A stretch of 54,733 nt of DNA from Chitinophagaceae bacterium (GCA_903642275.1 CAHJWK010000018.1:1-54733), one strand, 5' to 3'. Shown: positions 25,796 through 35,353, counted from the stretch's first letter. Notes: generated from the sequence alone by a model not told the origin. Made by a program: numbers and translations.

Positions 25796-28700
25796 CTGGC
25801 TAAAAAAATTCTGAAAATATTTCTGCGAGTTATAGTTAGCCTGCTGGCTTTTATTCTTTTGATATGGCTGCTTATTCAAACTTCACCTGTTCAAAATTAC
25901 ATTGTTAAAAAATTAATAATCAGGCTATCAAAAGATCTTAATACAACAGTTAAAATTGGCAGTGTTGATTTTTCTTTATTTGATAAAATGAATCTGAACA
26001 ATACGCTTGTTTTAGATCAGCATAAAGATACTTTACTTAAAGCCGGCTCATTAAAACTGCGCATTACTGACTGGTTTTTTTTGAAGCAGAATATTGAACT
26101 TAAATATATCGGGCTTGAAGATGCGGTGATCAATCAATCACGTACAGATTCTGTATGGAATTACCAGTTTATCATAGATCATTTTTCAAAACCTAAATCA
26201 AAAAATCAGAGTAAAAAAATTGTACTAAAAATTCAAAAAATCGATCTTAAAAATGTTGTTTATAACAAGCATGATGCATGGCTTGGCCATAATGCAGTAC
26301 TTAAAACCGGCAGCTTTTTGCTTGATGCAGATACTATTGATTTAAGCCAGAATCTTATGCTCATCAATTCAATTGATATGGATAAGACTTCCTACATAAA
26401 TGAAAATTATATTGGTAAAAATACGGCTGTGCAGACAACAAAATCATCATTAAAAGATACTGGCTTGTATTTTAACGGTTCTAACATGCGGCTGCGGATA
26501 ACATCTTTAAAGATGAAAGATTGTTCTTTTGGTACAGGTACTAAAAATGAAATACCACGCCAGGATATTTTTGATGGTAAGCATATCCTGTTTTCGAAAA
26601 TTTCTGGCAATATAAATAACATCAGTTTTATTAAAGACACTATTAAAGCCAGTATAAATATAGAGACTGTTGAGCGCAGCGGGCTGAAAGTAAGAAAGCT
26701 GCAAACTGTTTTTAAACTCACTCCTCAGATAATTGAATTTTCAAAGCTGCTGCTTAAAATAAATAACAGTACGCTTACGGATTATTATGCAATGCAATAC
26801 AAAGATTTTTCAACCAATATGAGCAATTATGTTACGCAGATAAACATGAAAGTTTTACTGCATAGCAGCATTGTATCTACAGATGATATTGCTTTCTTTG
26901 CGCCCAGCTTAAAAACATGGAACGAAAAGTTTTTGGTGAATGGAAAATTCAACGGCACAGTTTCTGACTTTACTGTTAAAAATTTATTCGTCCGCAGCAA
27001 TGCCAATACGTTTGTTTCAGGTGATTTAGCTGTAAAAGGCTTGCCCGATAAAAATGCGGTTACCATTAATCTAGCGAAAGCGAACCTGCAAACTAACAGC
27101 CGCGAAATAGCTTTCATCGTTTCAAAAATTGCAACGGTTAAATCACCTGATCTTGCTGCTTTAGGCAACGTTCATTTTATAGGTGATCTTACAGGCTCAC
27201 TGCACAATGTGATTGCTAAAGGTATGCTGGCAAGCGCTTTGGGTGGTATGTCTTTAAATCTCGGGCTTTCATTTCCTGCTAATGCAGAACCATTATATAA
27301 AGGCACGATAGAAACACAGCAGTTTAACCTTGGCAAATTTTTACTGGCAAACGATTTGGGTAACGTAAGTTTTAAAGGTGATGTTGAAGGCAGCAGTTTT
27401 AAGCTTGACAAAATTGCAACAAGGCTAAACGGCAACTTCAGCTCTTTAACTTATAAAGATTATACGTATCAGAATCTTACATTTAATGGTGCAATAAAAA
27501 AGAAAAATTTCCAGGGTGATTTTAAGTCAGCAGATCCCAATTTTATTTTCACCAGTAACATTGTAATTGATCTTAACGGCGAGGCACCTTCGTTTAATGT
27601 ATTGGGTGATTTGGTTACTGCTAATTTAAAATCGCTAAAGCTATCAAAAGATAGCATTGCTGTAACAGGTTTGTTTGACCTTGATTTTAAAGGCCATAAT
27701 ATTGATGATTTTTTAGGTTATGCAAAAATTCTTAACGCAACAATAATCCATAATAATCAGCGGCTTGATTTTGATTCACTTACTTTAAGCACATCAATTG
27801 ATTCTGCCAATCATAAAAAATTAATACTTGAAAGCAACGAGTTTGTTGTAGCGGTGGAAGGTCAGTATAAAATTCTTGAGTTGCCGCAAAGCTTCCAGGC
27901 ATTTTTAAATCATTATTATCCTTCATATATCAATCCGTCAAAAATGGCTTTGAGCAATCAGAACTTTGTAGTAAGTATTAATACTGGCAATTTTGATTAC
28001 TATGCAAAGTTGATTGATTCAAATTTGTCCGGGTTTGATAATGCAATTCTTTCAGGAAAAATAAGCACGCTTGGTGGCAACAAATTCAATCTTGATATCA
28101 ACATTCCTTCAGCAAAATATAAAAGATATTCTTTGCAGGATGCAAAGTTTACGGGCATTGGTAATGAAGACAGCCTTTTATTAAACGGTGACATTGGAAG
28201 AATTTATCTGGGCGACAGTATGTATTTTCCAAACACAAAAATATCAGTGCGTTCAGCAAATGATCTTTCGCATGTGCAGATATCAACCAGTGCAAATAAA
28301 ACTTTAAACAATGCAGAGTTGGATGCTGATTTGCAAACAATGCCAGAAGGATTAAAGATAAATTTTCACCCTTCGAGCTTTGTTTTAAATGATAAAAAAT
28401 GGAATCTTCAAAACCAGGGTGAGGTAGTAATAAGCAAGCATAATGCTTCAGCAAAAAATATGAAGTTTACACAAGGCTTCCAGGAAATTGCTATTGAAAG
28501 TGTGAATGATAACAACGGTATGCCTAATACACTTGCAGTGCGGCTGAAAGATGTTGATCTTGGTGATATTCTTCCGCTTGTAGTAGCACGGCCTGTAATG
28601 GAAGGTATTGCTGGCGGAGATATTTACCTGCATGATATTTACTCACAATTTAACGCTGATGCGCAGCTGCATATTCAGCAGTTCAGGCTTGATAATGATT

Positions 28701-30559
28701 CTATTGGTATTGTTGATGTGGGCGCAAAATATAATAAAGCTGATGGTAAAATATTATACAATGTAAAAGCCAATGACCTGAACTTTGTTATGAATGCAGA
28801 CGGTTTATATGACCTGAAAGATTCACTCAATAATCCTTTACAAACAACTATAAAACTTGATCATTCGAAGATTGGTATATTAAATACTTTTCTCGGAACC
28901 CTGTTTGATAATATTACCGGCCTGGCAACAGGTGAGCTTGTTATGCATGGGGATCTAAAAAACTTGCATCTAACCGGTCACGCACATCTTGACAGTGGCG
29001 CACTTATTGTAAAATTTACAAAGGTGCGGTACACAATTCCTTCGGCTGATTTTGTTTTAACTGAAGATGAAATAAATTTAGGAAGCTTTGACATAAAAGA
29101 TAAGTTTGGCAATACGGGAAATGTAAAAGGCATATTGTATGAAACGGCTTTTAAAAACAACCGTTACGATATTAATATGTCAACAGATAGATTATTGCTG
29201 TTTGATACGAAAGCAAAAGACAACGATCATTTTTACGGTAATGTTATTGGTAAGGCAACATTAAATCTTACAGGAACAGAAGAAAACCTTCAGATGAACA
29301 TAACCGGAGAAGCGGTTGATGTTTCGCATATCTATATTCCTACTGATAACAGTCGGCAAAATACTGACGCAGATTATATTATCTTTAAACAATATGGTTC
29401 ACAACTGCAACCGGTTGCTGCATCTTCAACAAATCTTAGTGTAAATCTTGATCTTACTGCAACTAATAAAGCTGTAATTTCTGTGATACTCGATGAATTA
29501 ACAGGTGATATAATTGAAGCCACCGGCAATGGAAGGTTGCAAATAAAAATTCCTGCACAAGGTGATGTGACAATGAATGGGCGTTACAATATTGAACAGG
29601 GAAATTATAATTTTAATTTTCAATCACTTGTAAAAAAGCCGTTTGAATTATTGTCCGATCAGAATAGCTATATTGAATGGAACGGCAATCCGTTTGATGC
29701 TAATATTAATATAACAGCACGTTATACTGCAAAGAATGTGGCTTTAGGTGACTTATTAAATTCCGCTTCTTTTACAACGCTTAGTCCAGCAACACAAGGC
29801 TATCGCGGAGATGTGTATGTTATTGCGGATCTCACCGGTAAATTAAGTAAGCCTGATATTAACTTCAAGATTGATTTTCCGCAAGGCAGTGCTATTAAGA
29901 ATGACGACTACTTTAACCAGTTGCTGGCAAAAATTTCAAGTGATGAAAACGAAATGCTTAAACAGGTTACCTGGCTGATTGTATTTGGCACTTTTTCACC
30001 GTATGGAGAAATTGCGGGAAATGCCACACTGGTACAATCAACTGCATATAATACAATATCCCAAAAAGTAGCTGCTGTATTAAACAGTGCTGTTTCAAAT
30101 TTTTTGTATAAGCTAACCGGTGATAAGAGCCTGCAATTTGATATTGGTGCTAAAACATATAGCAGCTCAAGCCTGATAGGTGGCACATCAGGCGGTACGT
30201 TAGACCGGCAATCAGTTAATCTGAAAGTAAATAAAAGCTTATTAAATAATAACGTAATTGTAACTTTTGGCGGCGATCTTGACTTTAATGTAAGCGGTGC
30301 TGCTGCAACCAGCAACAGCTTTCAATGGCTGCCTGATATTTCAGTGCAAATCATTCTTTCAAGAGATAAAAAACTGAGAGCTATTATATTTAACCGCGCC
30401 AGCTTAGGTGCTGTTGCAAATGAAAATATCGGTCGTGTAAGTAAACAGGGCGTTAGTATATCTTATACAAAAGATTTCGATAAAATTTTTGGTAAACAGC
30501 AGGATATATATTTTACACCTCCGCCAAAAACAGATTCATCAGCAGTTAAAAAAGATTAG
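25796..30559 (+). CDS. tamB: TamB-like translocation and assembly module protein (DUF490), apparent non-canonical start
   Basis: TamB proteins form a periplasmic bridge between inner and outer membranes and act in envelope biogenesis (outer-membrane protein or lipid transport). The protein (1587 aa from the proposed start) has one N-terminal membrane anchor, then long repeated amphipathic strands. The DUF490 domain lies at the C-terminus (about 1150-1550), with the GNFN/GRYNIEQGNYNF and PDINFKIDFPQG segments. The first permitted start in frame is TTG at 25859, which cuts through the membrane anchor. Upstream the frame reads LAKKILKIFLRVIVSLL back to a TAG, so CTG at 25796 is proposed. A near-consensus -7 box TATCTTTA lies at 25770. 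No tamA-like gene is adjacent. Confidence 0.9.
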   Translation: MAKKILKIFLRVIVSLLAFILLIWLLIQTSPVQNYIVKKLIIRLSKDLNTTVKIGSVDFSLFDKMNLNNTLVLDQHKDTLLKAGSLKLRITDWFFLKQNIELKYIGLEDAVINQSRTDSVWNYQFIIDHFSKPKSKNQSKKIVLKIQKIDLKNVVYNKHDAWLGHNAVLKTGSFLLDADTIDLSQNLMLINSIDMDKTSYINENYIGKNTAVQTTKSSLKDTGLYFNGSNMRLRITSLKMKDCSFGTGTKNEIPRQDIFDGKHILFSKISGNINNISFIKDTIKASINIETVERSGLKVRKLQTVFKLTPQIIEFSKLLLKINNSTLTDYYAMQYKDFSTNMSNYVTQINMKVLLHSSIVSTDDIAFFAPSLKTWNEKFLVNGKFNGTVSDFTVKNLFVRSNANTFVSGDLAVKGLPDKNAVTINLAKANLQTNSREIAFIVSKIATVKSPDLAALGNVHFIGDLTGSLHNVIAKGMLASALGGMSLNLGLSFPANAEPLYKGTIETQQFNLGKFLLANDLGNVSFKGDVEGSSFKLDKIATRLNGNFSSLTYKDYTYQNLTFNGAIKKKNFQGDFKSADPNFIFTSNIVIDLNGEAPSFNVLGDLVTANLKSLKLSKDSIAVTGLFDLDFKGHNIDDFLGYAKILNATIIHNNQRLDFDSLTLSTSIDSANHKKLILESNEFVVAVEGQYKILELPQSFQAFLNHYYPSYINPSKMALSNQNFVVSINTGNFDYYAKLIDSNLSGFDNAILSGKISTLGGNKFNLDINIPSAKYKRYSLQDAKFTGIGNEDSLLLNGDIGRIYLGDSMYFPNTKISVRSANDLSHVQISTSANKTLNNAELDADLQTMPEGLKINFHPSSFVLNDKKWNLQNQGEVVISKHNASAKNMKFTQGFQEIAIESVNDNNGMPNTLAVRLKDVDLGDILPLVVARPVMEGIAGGDIYLHDIYSQFNADAQLHIQQFRLDNDSIGIVDVGAKYNKADGKILYNVKANDLNFVMNADGLYDLKDSLNNPLQTTIKLDHSKIGILNTFLGTLFDNITGLATGELVMHGDLKNLHLTGHAHLDSGALIVKFTKVRYTIPSADFVLTEDEINLGSFDIKDKFGNTGNVKGILYETAFKNNRYDINMSTDRLLLFDTKAKDNDHFYGNVIGKATLNLTGTEENLQMNITGEAVDVSHIYIPTDNSRQNTDADYIIFKQYGSQLQPVAASSTNLSVNLDLTATNKAVISVILDELTGDIIEATGNGRLQIKIPAQGDVTMNGRYNIEQGNYNFNFQSLVKKPFELLSDQNSYIEWNGNPFDANINITARYTAKNVALGDLLNSASFTTLSPATQGYRGDVYVIADLTGKLSKPDINFKIDFPQGSAIKNDDYFNQLLAKISSDENEMLKQVTWLIVFGTFSPYGEIAGNATLVQSTAYNTISQKVAAVLNSAVSNFLYKLTGDKSLQFDIGAKTYSSSSLIGGTSGGTLDRQSVNLKVNKSLLNNNVIVTFGGDLDFNVSGAAATSNSFQWLPDISVQIILSRDKKLRAIIFNRASLGAVANENIGRVSKQGVSISYTKDFDKIFGKQQDIYFTPPPKTDSSAVKKD

Positions 30560-30656
30560 CAATCAAATCCATAACAACCAAAAGGTTTAAATGAATTTTC
30601 AACTTTATTAAACTTTTAAATTAAACCATTGTCTATGCTGAAATATAAAAATCAAA

Positions 30657-31505
30657 ATGAAAAAATTAGTCAAATCTTTCCTGCTGCCGGTGTGTGTGAT
30701 GTTTATTTTATTCTATGGATGTAATAAGGATAACAGTCCCGGCAACAATACTGACACAGAAACCACTACTTCCGTAGATAATTCTTTTGCAGAAAATACC
30801 AGCGATGATGTTACAGCGGTAAGTACACAATCAGAAGATAACGGCGTTGCGGGAAGCCCGCTTGATTCAAGTTCAGGGATACATCTTGGTCATTGTGTTA
30901 ATATAATACGTGATACAGTTTCTGTTCCACATAAGCTCACTATTGATTTCGGTACAGCAGATTGCTTTTGTTTTGATGGCAAGTATCGCCGTGGGAAAAT
31001 ACTGGTAAGTTATACAGGTCATTACAGAGATTCCGGAAGTACACATACTATTTCTTTTGATGGATATTACGTGAACGGTAATCATGTTGAAGGCAACCAG
31101 ACTGTAACGAACAATGGTCATGATTCCGCTGGCTTTCTTAGTTTTTCAATTAATATAAGCACCGTTATTACTGATTCTTTAACAGGTAAAACGCTTACCT
31201 ATACTTCAACCCGTACAAGAGAATGGGTTGCCGGTTATGATACATGGGGATTGCATGAATGGTCTGATGATATTTATAAAATTACTGGTAGTGCAAGTGG
31301 CACTAATTTCAATGGCACATCTTTCACATCAACAATTACAAAACCTTTAGTAGTTTCTTTAAGTTGCAGATGGATTGAAGCAGGCACAATTGAATTTATG
31401 CCCGATGGAAAGTTAACACGTACCGTTGATTTTGGTAACGGTGATTGCAATAACATAGCAACTGTTACAATTGCAGGAATAAGTTTCCCGATAACGTTGC
31501 GCTAA
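30657..31505 (+). CDS. Lipoprotein of unknown function
   Basis: The 282-residue protein has a lipoprotein signal (lipobox FYGCNK, Cys at residue 22). A Thr/Ser/Asp-rich linker (about 25-75) follows, then a beta-rich region with a CVNII..DTVSVPHKLTIDFG start. Cys residues in GTADCFCFDGKYRRGK and GDCNNIATVT near the end may form disulfides. The pattern of LTIDFG / TVDFGNGDC repeated at both ends suggests two related beta-sheet modules. It is placed at the envelope; the function is not recognised. A strong terminator follows. Confidence 0.8.
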   Translation: MKKLVKSFLLPVCVMFILFYGCNKDNSPGNNTDTETTTSVDNSFAENTSDDVTAVSTQSEDNGVAGSPLDSSSGIHLGHCVNIIRDTVSVPHKLTIDFGTADCFCFDGKYRRGKILVSYTGHYRDSGSTHTISFDGYYVNGNHVEGNQTVTNNGHDSAGFLSFSINISTVITDSLTGKTLTYTSTRTREWVAGYDTWGLHEWSDDIYKITGSASGTNFNGTSFTSTITKPLVVSLSCRWIEAGTIEFMPDGKLTRTVDFGNGDCNNIATVTIAGISFPITLR

Positions 31506-31524
31506 AAAATAATTTATAAAAGAG

Positions 31525-31563
31525 AAGGTTTGAAGTGATATAATTCGCTTCAAACCTTTTTTT
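31525..31563 (+). terminator. Intrinsic terminator after the 282-aa lipoprotein gene
   Basis: AAGGTTTGAAG (31525-31535) and CTTCAAACCTT (31548-31558) form an 11-bp perfect stem with a 12-base loop, followed by five further T residues. Confidence 0.92.
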
Positions 31564-31608
31564 ATTTGAACTTAATAATCCTGATTGATTATAACTCTAA
31601 ATAAGTTA

Positions 31609-31914
31609 TTACTTGTTCTTCCCTTCAAGCTTGTCACAATATTCAACAGAGCCTAAACGAAACTTTATTGGAAAGCCAACTGCTTTTTGTACCTGTAATT
31701 CTTTGCCGCAGAAGAAAGGTAATTGCTTCGAATAAAAATTGCCGGAAACAGTATTATTATAAACAGGCGCAGGATAATATTTGCTCATCATTGTAACAGG
31801 CAAGTGTGTTGTATCATGCCTTGGAGTATCATGAACTGTTTGTGCATGTGTTGTTGTAACACACAACAGCAATTTAACAGTGCATGCAAAAATTGTTTTC
31901 TTTTTCAACAGCAT
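31609..31914 (-). CDS. Small secreted protein, unknown function
   Basis: The 101-residue protein has an N-terminal signal peptide (about 1-24, ending THAQ). The mature part is about 75 residues. Its C-terminal block, with FFCGKELQVQKAVGFPIKFRLGS split by a few residues and then EYCDKLEGK, contains the only two mature cysteines. It is divergent from rpoN with a 64-bp gap. No known family is recalled with certainty, but the signal peptide and coherent C-terminal block make a real gene likely. Confidence 0.7.
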   Translation of the reverse strand: MLLKKKTIFACTVKLLLCVTTTHAQTVHDTPRHDTTHLPVTMMSKYYPAPVYNNTVSGNFYSKQLPFFCGKELQVQKAVGFPIKFRLGSVEYCDKLEGKNK

Positions 31915-31978
31915 ATTTGCGTGTAAATGTACGTAATGTGATTATTTTGCGTTGCTAACATTTGATTAAGATTAAAGC

Positions 31979-33460
31979 ATGGCATTAAGTCAATCATTAC
32001 AACAAAAATTATTACAACGTTTATCTCCGCAGCAGATACAGTTAATGAAATTGCTGCAAATACCTACGGCAAATCTTGATGAACGGATTAAAGAAGAACT
32101 GGAAGAGAACCCTGCACTGGAAGTTACGGAAGAGGGTAAAGAAGATTATGACGAAAACCACCAGGAAGAATTGAGCGACAGCAACGAAGATGAATATGAC
32201 GGCAGTGAAGATGAATATGATAACATTGATATCTCAGATTATGTAAATGATGGGGATGATGAAGTTGCTGATTATAAGCTGCGTGATGATAATTATGGTG
32301 ATAACGAAGAGCAGAAAACCATTCCGCTGCGTGTGGAAACATCTTTACATGATATGCTGATTGACCAGCTTGGCATGTTATCGCTTGATGAAAGGCGATT
32401 TAAAATTGCCGAGCAGATCGTTGGCAGCATTGATGATGATGGTTATTTACGCCGTGAGTTAAGTTCTGTGGTTGATGACCTTGCCTTTCGTCAAAATATA
32501 GATTCCACACCAGAAGAAATTGAAGAACTTATTAAGCGCATACAGCATTTTGACCCGCCTGGTGTTGCTGCTAGAGACCTGCAGGAATGCTTAATGCTCC
32601 AGTTAATTCGTCAGCAAAAGGATGGGAGGGAAGTAACCCTTGCCGTTAAAGTGGTTGAAAAATATTTTGATGAGTTTACTAAAAAGCATTATGAAAAAAT
32701 TCAACGCGGTCTTAACATAAGTGACGAAGAATTGAAGGAAGTAATTACCCTGATACTTAAATTAAACCCGAGACCGGGTGGTAACGTGGGTGAAATAAAT
32801 AAGGCCGAAAGTTATATTATACCTGATTTTTTTATTTTAAATAATGCCGGAAAATTAGAGCTTACACTTAACTCGAAAAATGCACCTGACTTACGCATAA
32901 GTGAAGGCTATCGCGACATGCTGAAAGAATATGACCGTGGTGCAAAAAAAGATAAACGCCAGAAAGAAGCCGTACTTTTTATCAAACAAAAAATTGATTC
33001 GGCAAAATGGTTTATTGATATGATTAAGCAGCGCCAGAATACGTTGCTTAGCACTATGGGCGCCATCATGCATTATCAGAAAGATTTTTTTCTTACCGGC
33101 GATGAAACCACCTTAAGGCCGATGATATTGAAAGATATTGCAGAGATTACAGGGCTTGATATATCAACTGTAAGCCGTGTTGCCAACAGTAAATTTGTGC
33201 AAACAGAATTTGGTACCTACCGCTTGAAATTTTTCTTTAGTGAATCTTTAAGCACAGACAGCGGTGAAGAAGTAAGTACACGTGAAGTGAAAAAAATTCT
33301 CAGTGATTTGGTTGAAGCTGAAAATAAAAAGAAGCCTCTTAGTGATGAACGCTTAACAGAATTGCTACAGGAAAAGGGATATAATATTGCAAGAAGAACG
33401 GTGGCTAAATACCGTGAGCAATTGAATATTCCTGTGGCTCGTTTGCGTAAAGAATTATAA
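31979..33460 (+). CDS. rpoN: RNA polymerase sigma-54 factor RpoN
   Basis: The 493-residue protein has all three RpoN parts. The N-terminal Gln/Leu-rich activator domain starts LSQSLQQKLLQRLSPQQIQL. A very acidic linker (about 55-105) and the core-binding region follow. The DNA-binding domain has a helix-turn-helix (ITGLDISTVSRVANSKFV) and the RpoN box ARRTVAKYRE near residue 475. Sigma-54 needs an AAA+ enhancer-binding activator, none of which is encoded here. The next gene begins 6 bp later. Confidence 0.97.
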   Translation: MALSQSLQQKLLQRLSPQQIQLMKLLQIPTANLDERIKEELEENPALEVTEEGKEDYDENHQEELSDSNEDEYDGSEDEYDNIDISDYVNDGDDEVADYKLRDDNYGDNEEQKTIPLRVETSLHDMLIDQLGMLSLDERRFKIAEQIVGSIDDDGYLRRELSSVVDDLAFRQNIDSTPEEIEELIKRIQHFDPPGVAARDLQECLMLQLIRQQKDGREVTLAVKVVEKYFDEFTKKHYEKIQRGLNISDEELKEVITLILKLNPRPGGNVGEINKAESYIIPDFFILNNAGKLELTLNSKNAPDLRISEGYRDMLKEYDRGAKKDKRQKEAVLFIKQKIDSAKWFIDMIKQRQNTLLSTMGAIMHYQKDFFLTGDETTLRPMILKDIAEITGLDISTVSRVANSKFVQTEFGTYRLKFFFSESLSTDSGEEVSTREVKKILSDLVEAENKKKPLSDERLTELLQEKGYNIARRTVAKYREQLNIPVARLRKEL

Positions 33461-33466
33461 TGTAAT

Positions 33467-34126
33467 ATGGCAGAAGCACTGATTGCAACTTACCGGGATG
33501 AATCCAAAATTTTACGCTTTATTGCAAAAGTTGTTTCTTATGTTTTGCATCCGCTGTTTATTCCAACATACATTTTTATATGGATTGTAAAAAGATTCCC
33601 GGTAGATTTTGAAGATATTACCCGACAAGGTTTATTGTTGAAAGAAATAAGTGTTTTTCTGAATGCATCTTTTTTTCCGGCTTTTGCGGTATTTCTTTTA
33701 TACAAGCTAAAATTTATTGAAACTATTTACCTGCGCACACAAAAAGATCGTATCATTCCGTATATCATTACCATGATATTTTATTGGTGGATGTGGTATT
33801 TAAGCCGTTCATTTTCAGATCAACCAGCAGTGCTAAAGTTTTTTTATTTTGGTATCTTTCTTACAACCATTTTCGGCCTTATCATTAATAACTTTATCAA
33901 AATAAGTATGCATGCAATTGGTGCAGGAACCTTTGTTTCATTTATTATATTAACTTGTTTTGCCTATCAAACTTTGCTAGGTGCTGATATTATTATTGCC
34001 ACATTTTTAGCCGGCACTATTTGCACAGCAAGGTTGCTATTGAATCAACATTCAAATACAGAAATCTATAGCGGATTAATAATAGGAATCGGTTGCCAGT
34101 TATTAGGTTTATGGATTGCTTTATAA
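33467..34126 (+). CDS. PAP2-like integral membrane protein with altered phosphatase motifs
   Basis: The 219-residue protein has about six membrane segments. Remnants of the PAP2 lipid-phosphatase signature are visible. RTQKDRIIP resembles the first motif (KxxxxxxRP), SMHAIGAG lies at the place of PSGH, and ARLLLNQHSNTEI keeps R-x5-H but has Ala for Ser and Glu for Asp. It is probably a PAP2 relative that may have changed or lost catalysis. It sits 6 bp after rpoN and its end lies 10 bp before the next start, so it is in the rpoN operon. Confidence 0.78.
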   Translation: MAEALIATYRDESKILRFIAKVVSYVLHPLFIPTYIFIWIVKRFPVDFEDITRQGLLLKEISVFLNASFFPAFAVFLLYKLKFIETIYLRTQKDRIIPYIITMIFYWWMWYLSRSFSDQPAVLKFFYFGIFLTTIFGLIINNFIKISMHAIGAGTFVSFIILTCFAYQTLLGADIIIATFLAGTICTARLLLNQHSNTEIYSGLIIGIGCQLLGLWIAL

Positions 34127-34136
34127 AGAAAATACG

Positions 34137-34604
34137 ATGAGATTATCATATTGCCTGTTGATTTTTATTTTTATTGCAGGCTGTAATACAAACAATGAAA
34201 ATGATGGGAAAGATTCTGTTGAATTAAAGTATAAAAATATTACGGAAACAAGAGCATCTGTGAATTTTTTACCTATTAAAATGTATAGTGAAGTGATGAA
34301 AAGTTTTGAAACAAATGATACTTTCAAAGTTAATTTATACGAGACAAAACAAACATTTAAATATCTCATCAAAATAAATTATAAGCAGCTTGACGCTGAA
34401 GACACTTTAAGAATTCCAAACTTCGGCATCAACCCTCTGATTGAAATAAAAAAGGGAGATAAACGACCATCTTGTATTGTAGGATTTTTCGATGAGCATA
34501 AGCAGTTCAGGGAATCAAAAATGGTTTCCTATGAAGACAGCGAAATAAAAATTCACGTATTGAAACATTATGCTGTTACCACATATCAGGATACGGTTAA
34601 GTAA
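34137..34604 (+). CDS. Small lipoprotein of unknown function
   Basis: The 155-residue protein starts with a lipoprotein signal, MRLSYCLLIFIFIAGCNTNN (lipobox Cys16). The mature part is mostly beta-strands with the motif DTLRIPNFGINPLIEIKKGD. The ATG at 34137 is chosen because it begins exactly at the signal peptide; the longer frame overlaps the upstream gene. It follows the PAP2-like gene closely. No function is recognised. Confidence 0.75.
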   Translation: MRLSYCLLIFIFIAGCNTNNENDGKDSVELKYKNITETRASVNFLPIKMYSEVMKSFETNDTFKVNLYETKQTFKYLIKINYKQLDAEDTLRIPNFGINPLIEIKKGDKRPSCIVGFFDEHKQFRESKMVSYEDSEIKIHVLKHYAVTTYQDTVK

Positions 34605-34635
34605 TCGGAGTCAATTTTACAAAAGAACAGCATAG

Positions 34636-34668
34636 TTGCAATTTATTCACCTTAAACGCTTATTTTTG
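34636..34668 (+). promoter_or_regulatory. Probable promoter of rpmB-rpmG-DUF4295
   Basis: TTG at 34636 (in GTTGCA) and TATTTTTG at 34661-34668 match the Bacteroidota -33/-7 elements (TTTG and TAnnTTTG) with about 21 bases between TTGC and the -7 box. The rpmB ATG is at 34687. Confidence 0.7.
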
Positions 34669-34686
34669 CCATCCTAAAAAAGTTTT

Positions 34687-34923
34687 ATGGCAAGAGTTTG
34701 TGATGTTACAGGAAAAAAACCAATTAAAGGTCATTATGTTTCTCATTCAAACATAAAAACGAACCGCAGGTTTTTACCTAATCTTCAAACCAAGCGTTTT
34801 TATTATGCTGAAGAAGATAAGTGGGTTACGCTGAAAGTTTCTACAGATGCAATTCGTACTATTAATAAGCGTGGTTTGGCAACGGTTATTAAAGAGCTTA
34901 GGTTGAAAGGTACAAAAATTTAA
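34687..34923 (+). CDS. rpmB: 50S ribosomal protein L28
   Basis: The 78-residue basic protein begins MARVCDVTGKKPIKGHYVSH. It has the NIKTNRRFLPNLQ core and a C-terminal STDAIRTINKRGLATVIKEL segment, the standard L28 layout. The promoter immediately upstream and the genes downstream (L33, DUF4295) give the conserved Bacteroidota order. Confidence 0.98.
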   Translation: MARVCDVTGKKPIKGHYVSHSNIKTNRRFLPNLQTKRFYYAEEDKWVTLKVSTDAIRTINKRGLATVIKELRLKGTKI

Positions 34924-34942
34924 AAATATTAAATAGCTTACA

Positions 34943-35125
34943 ATGGCAAAGAAAGGAAGCAGGGTTCAGGTTATCCTGGAATGTACAGAGCAAAAAACAA
35001 GTGGTTTACCGGGTATGAGCCGTTATATTTCAGAAAAAAATAAAAAGAATTCTCCTGAACGTTTGGAATTAAAAAAATATAACCCGATTTTAAAAAAAGT
35101 TACTGTTCATAAAGAAATCAAATAA
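34943..35125 (+). CDS. rpmG: 50S ribosomal protein L33
   Basis: The 60-residue protein shows the L33 pattern: [14 protein letters not shown] near the start, then the [20 protein letters not shown] segment and a [17 protein letters not shown] tail. The zinc-ribbon cysteine pairs are absent except one Cys, so this is the zinc-independent (C-minus) type. It follows rpmB by 19 bp. Confidence 0.98.
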   Translation: MAKKGSRVQVILECTEQKTSGLPGMSRYISEKNKKNSPERLELKKYNPILKKVTVHKEIK

Positions 35126-35127
35126 TC

Positions 35128-35301
35128 ATGGCAAAAGCAGCTAAAACAGCTATTAAAACAAAAGATCAGAAAGCCGCTTCTGACGCAAAGAACTGGAGTA
35201 AGGTTATACGTTCTGTCCGTAGTCCAAAAACCGGTGCATATACTTTTAAAGAAGCTATTGTACATAAGGATAAAGTCAAGGAATTTCTTGCACAGAAGTA
35301 A
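35128..35301 (+). CDS. DUF4295 small basic protein
   Basis: A 57-residue ORF begins MAKAAKTAIKTKDQKAASDA and ends KDKVKEFLAQK. It is rich in Lys and Ala. The central WSKVIRSVRSPKTGAYTF matches the Bacteroidota-specific DUF4295 family that sits directly after rpmG. It begins two bases after the rpmG stop and is therefore co-transcribed with the ribosomal genes. A ribosome-associated role is plausible but unproven. The terminator follows 19 bp later. Confidence 0.9.
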   Translation: MAKAAKTAIKTKDQKAASDAKNWSKVIRSVRSPKTGAYTFKEAIVHKDKVKEFLAQK

Positions 35302-35320
35302 TCAAATCTTTTAAACAATA

Positions 35321-35349
35321 AGCTGTTCACAATGAACGGCTTTTTTTTT
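35321..35349 (+). terminator. Intrinsic terminator of the rpmB operon
   Basis: AGCTGTTCA (35321-35329) and TGAACGGCT (35333-35341) form a 9-bp stem with a CAA loop and one G-T pair, followed by a run of eight T residues. Confidence 0.93.
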
Positions 35350-35353
35350 ATTT

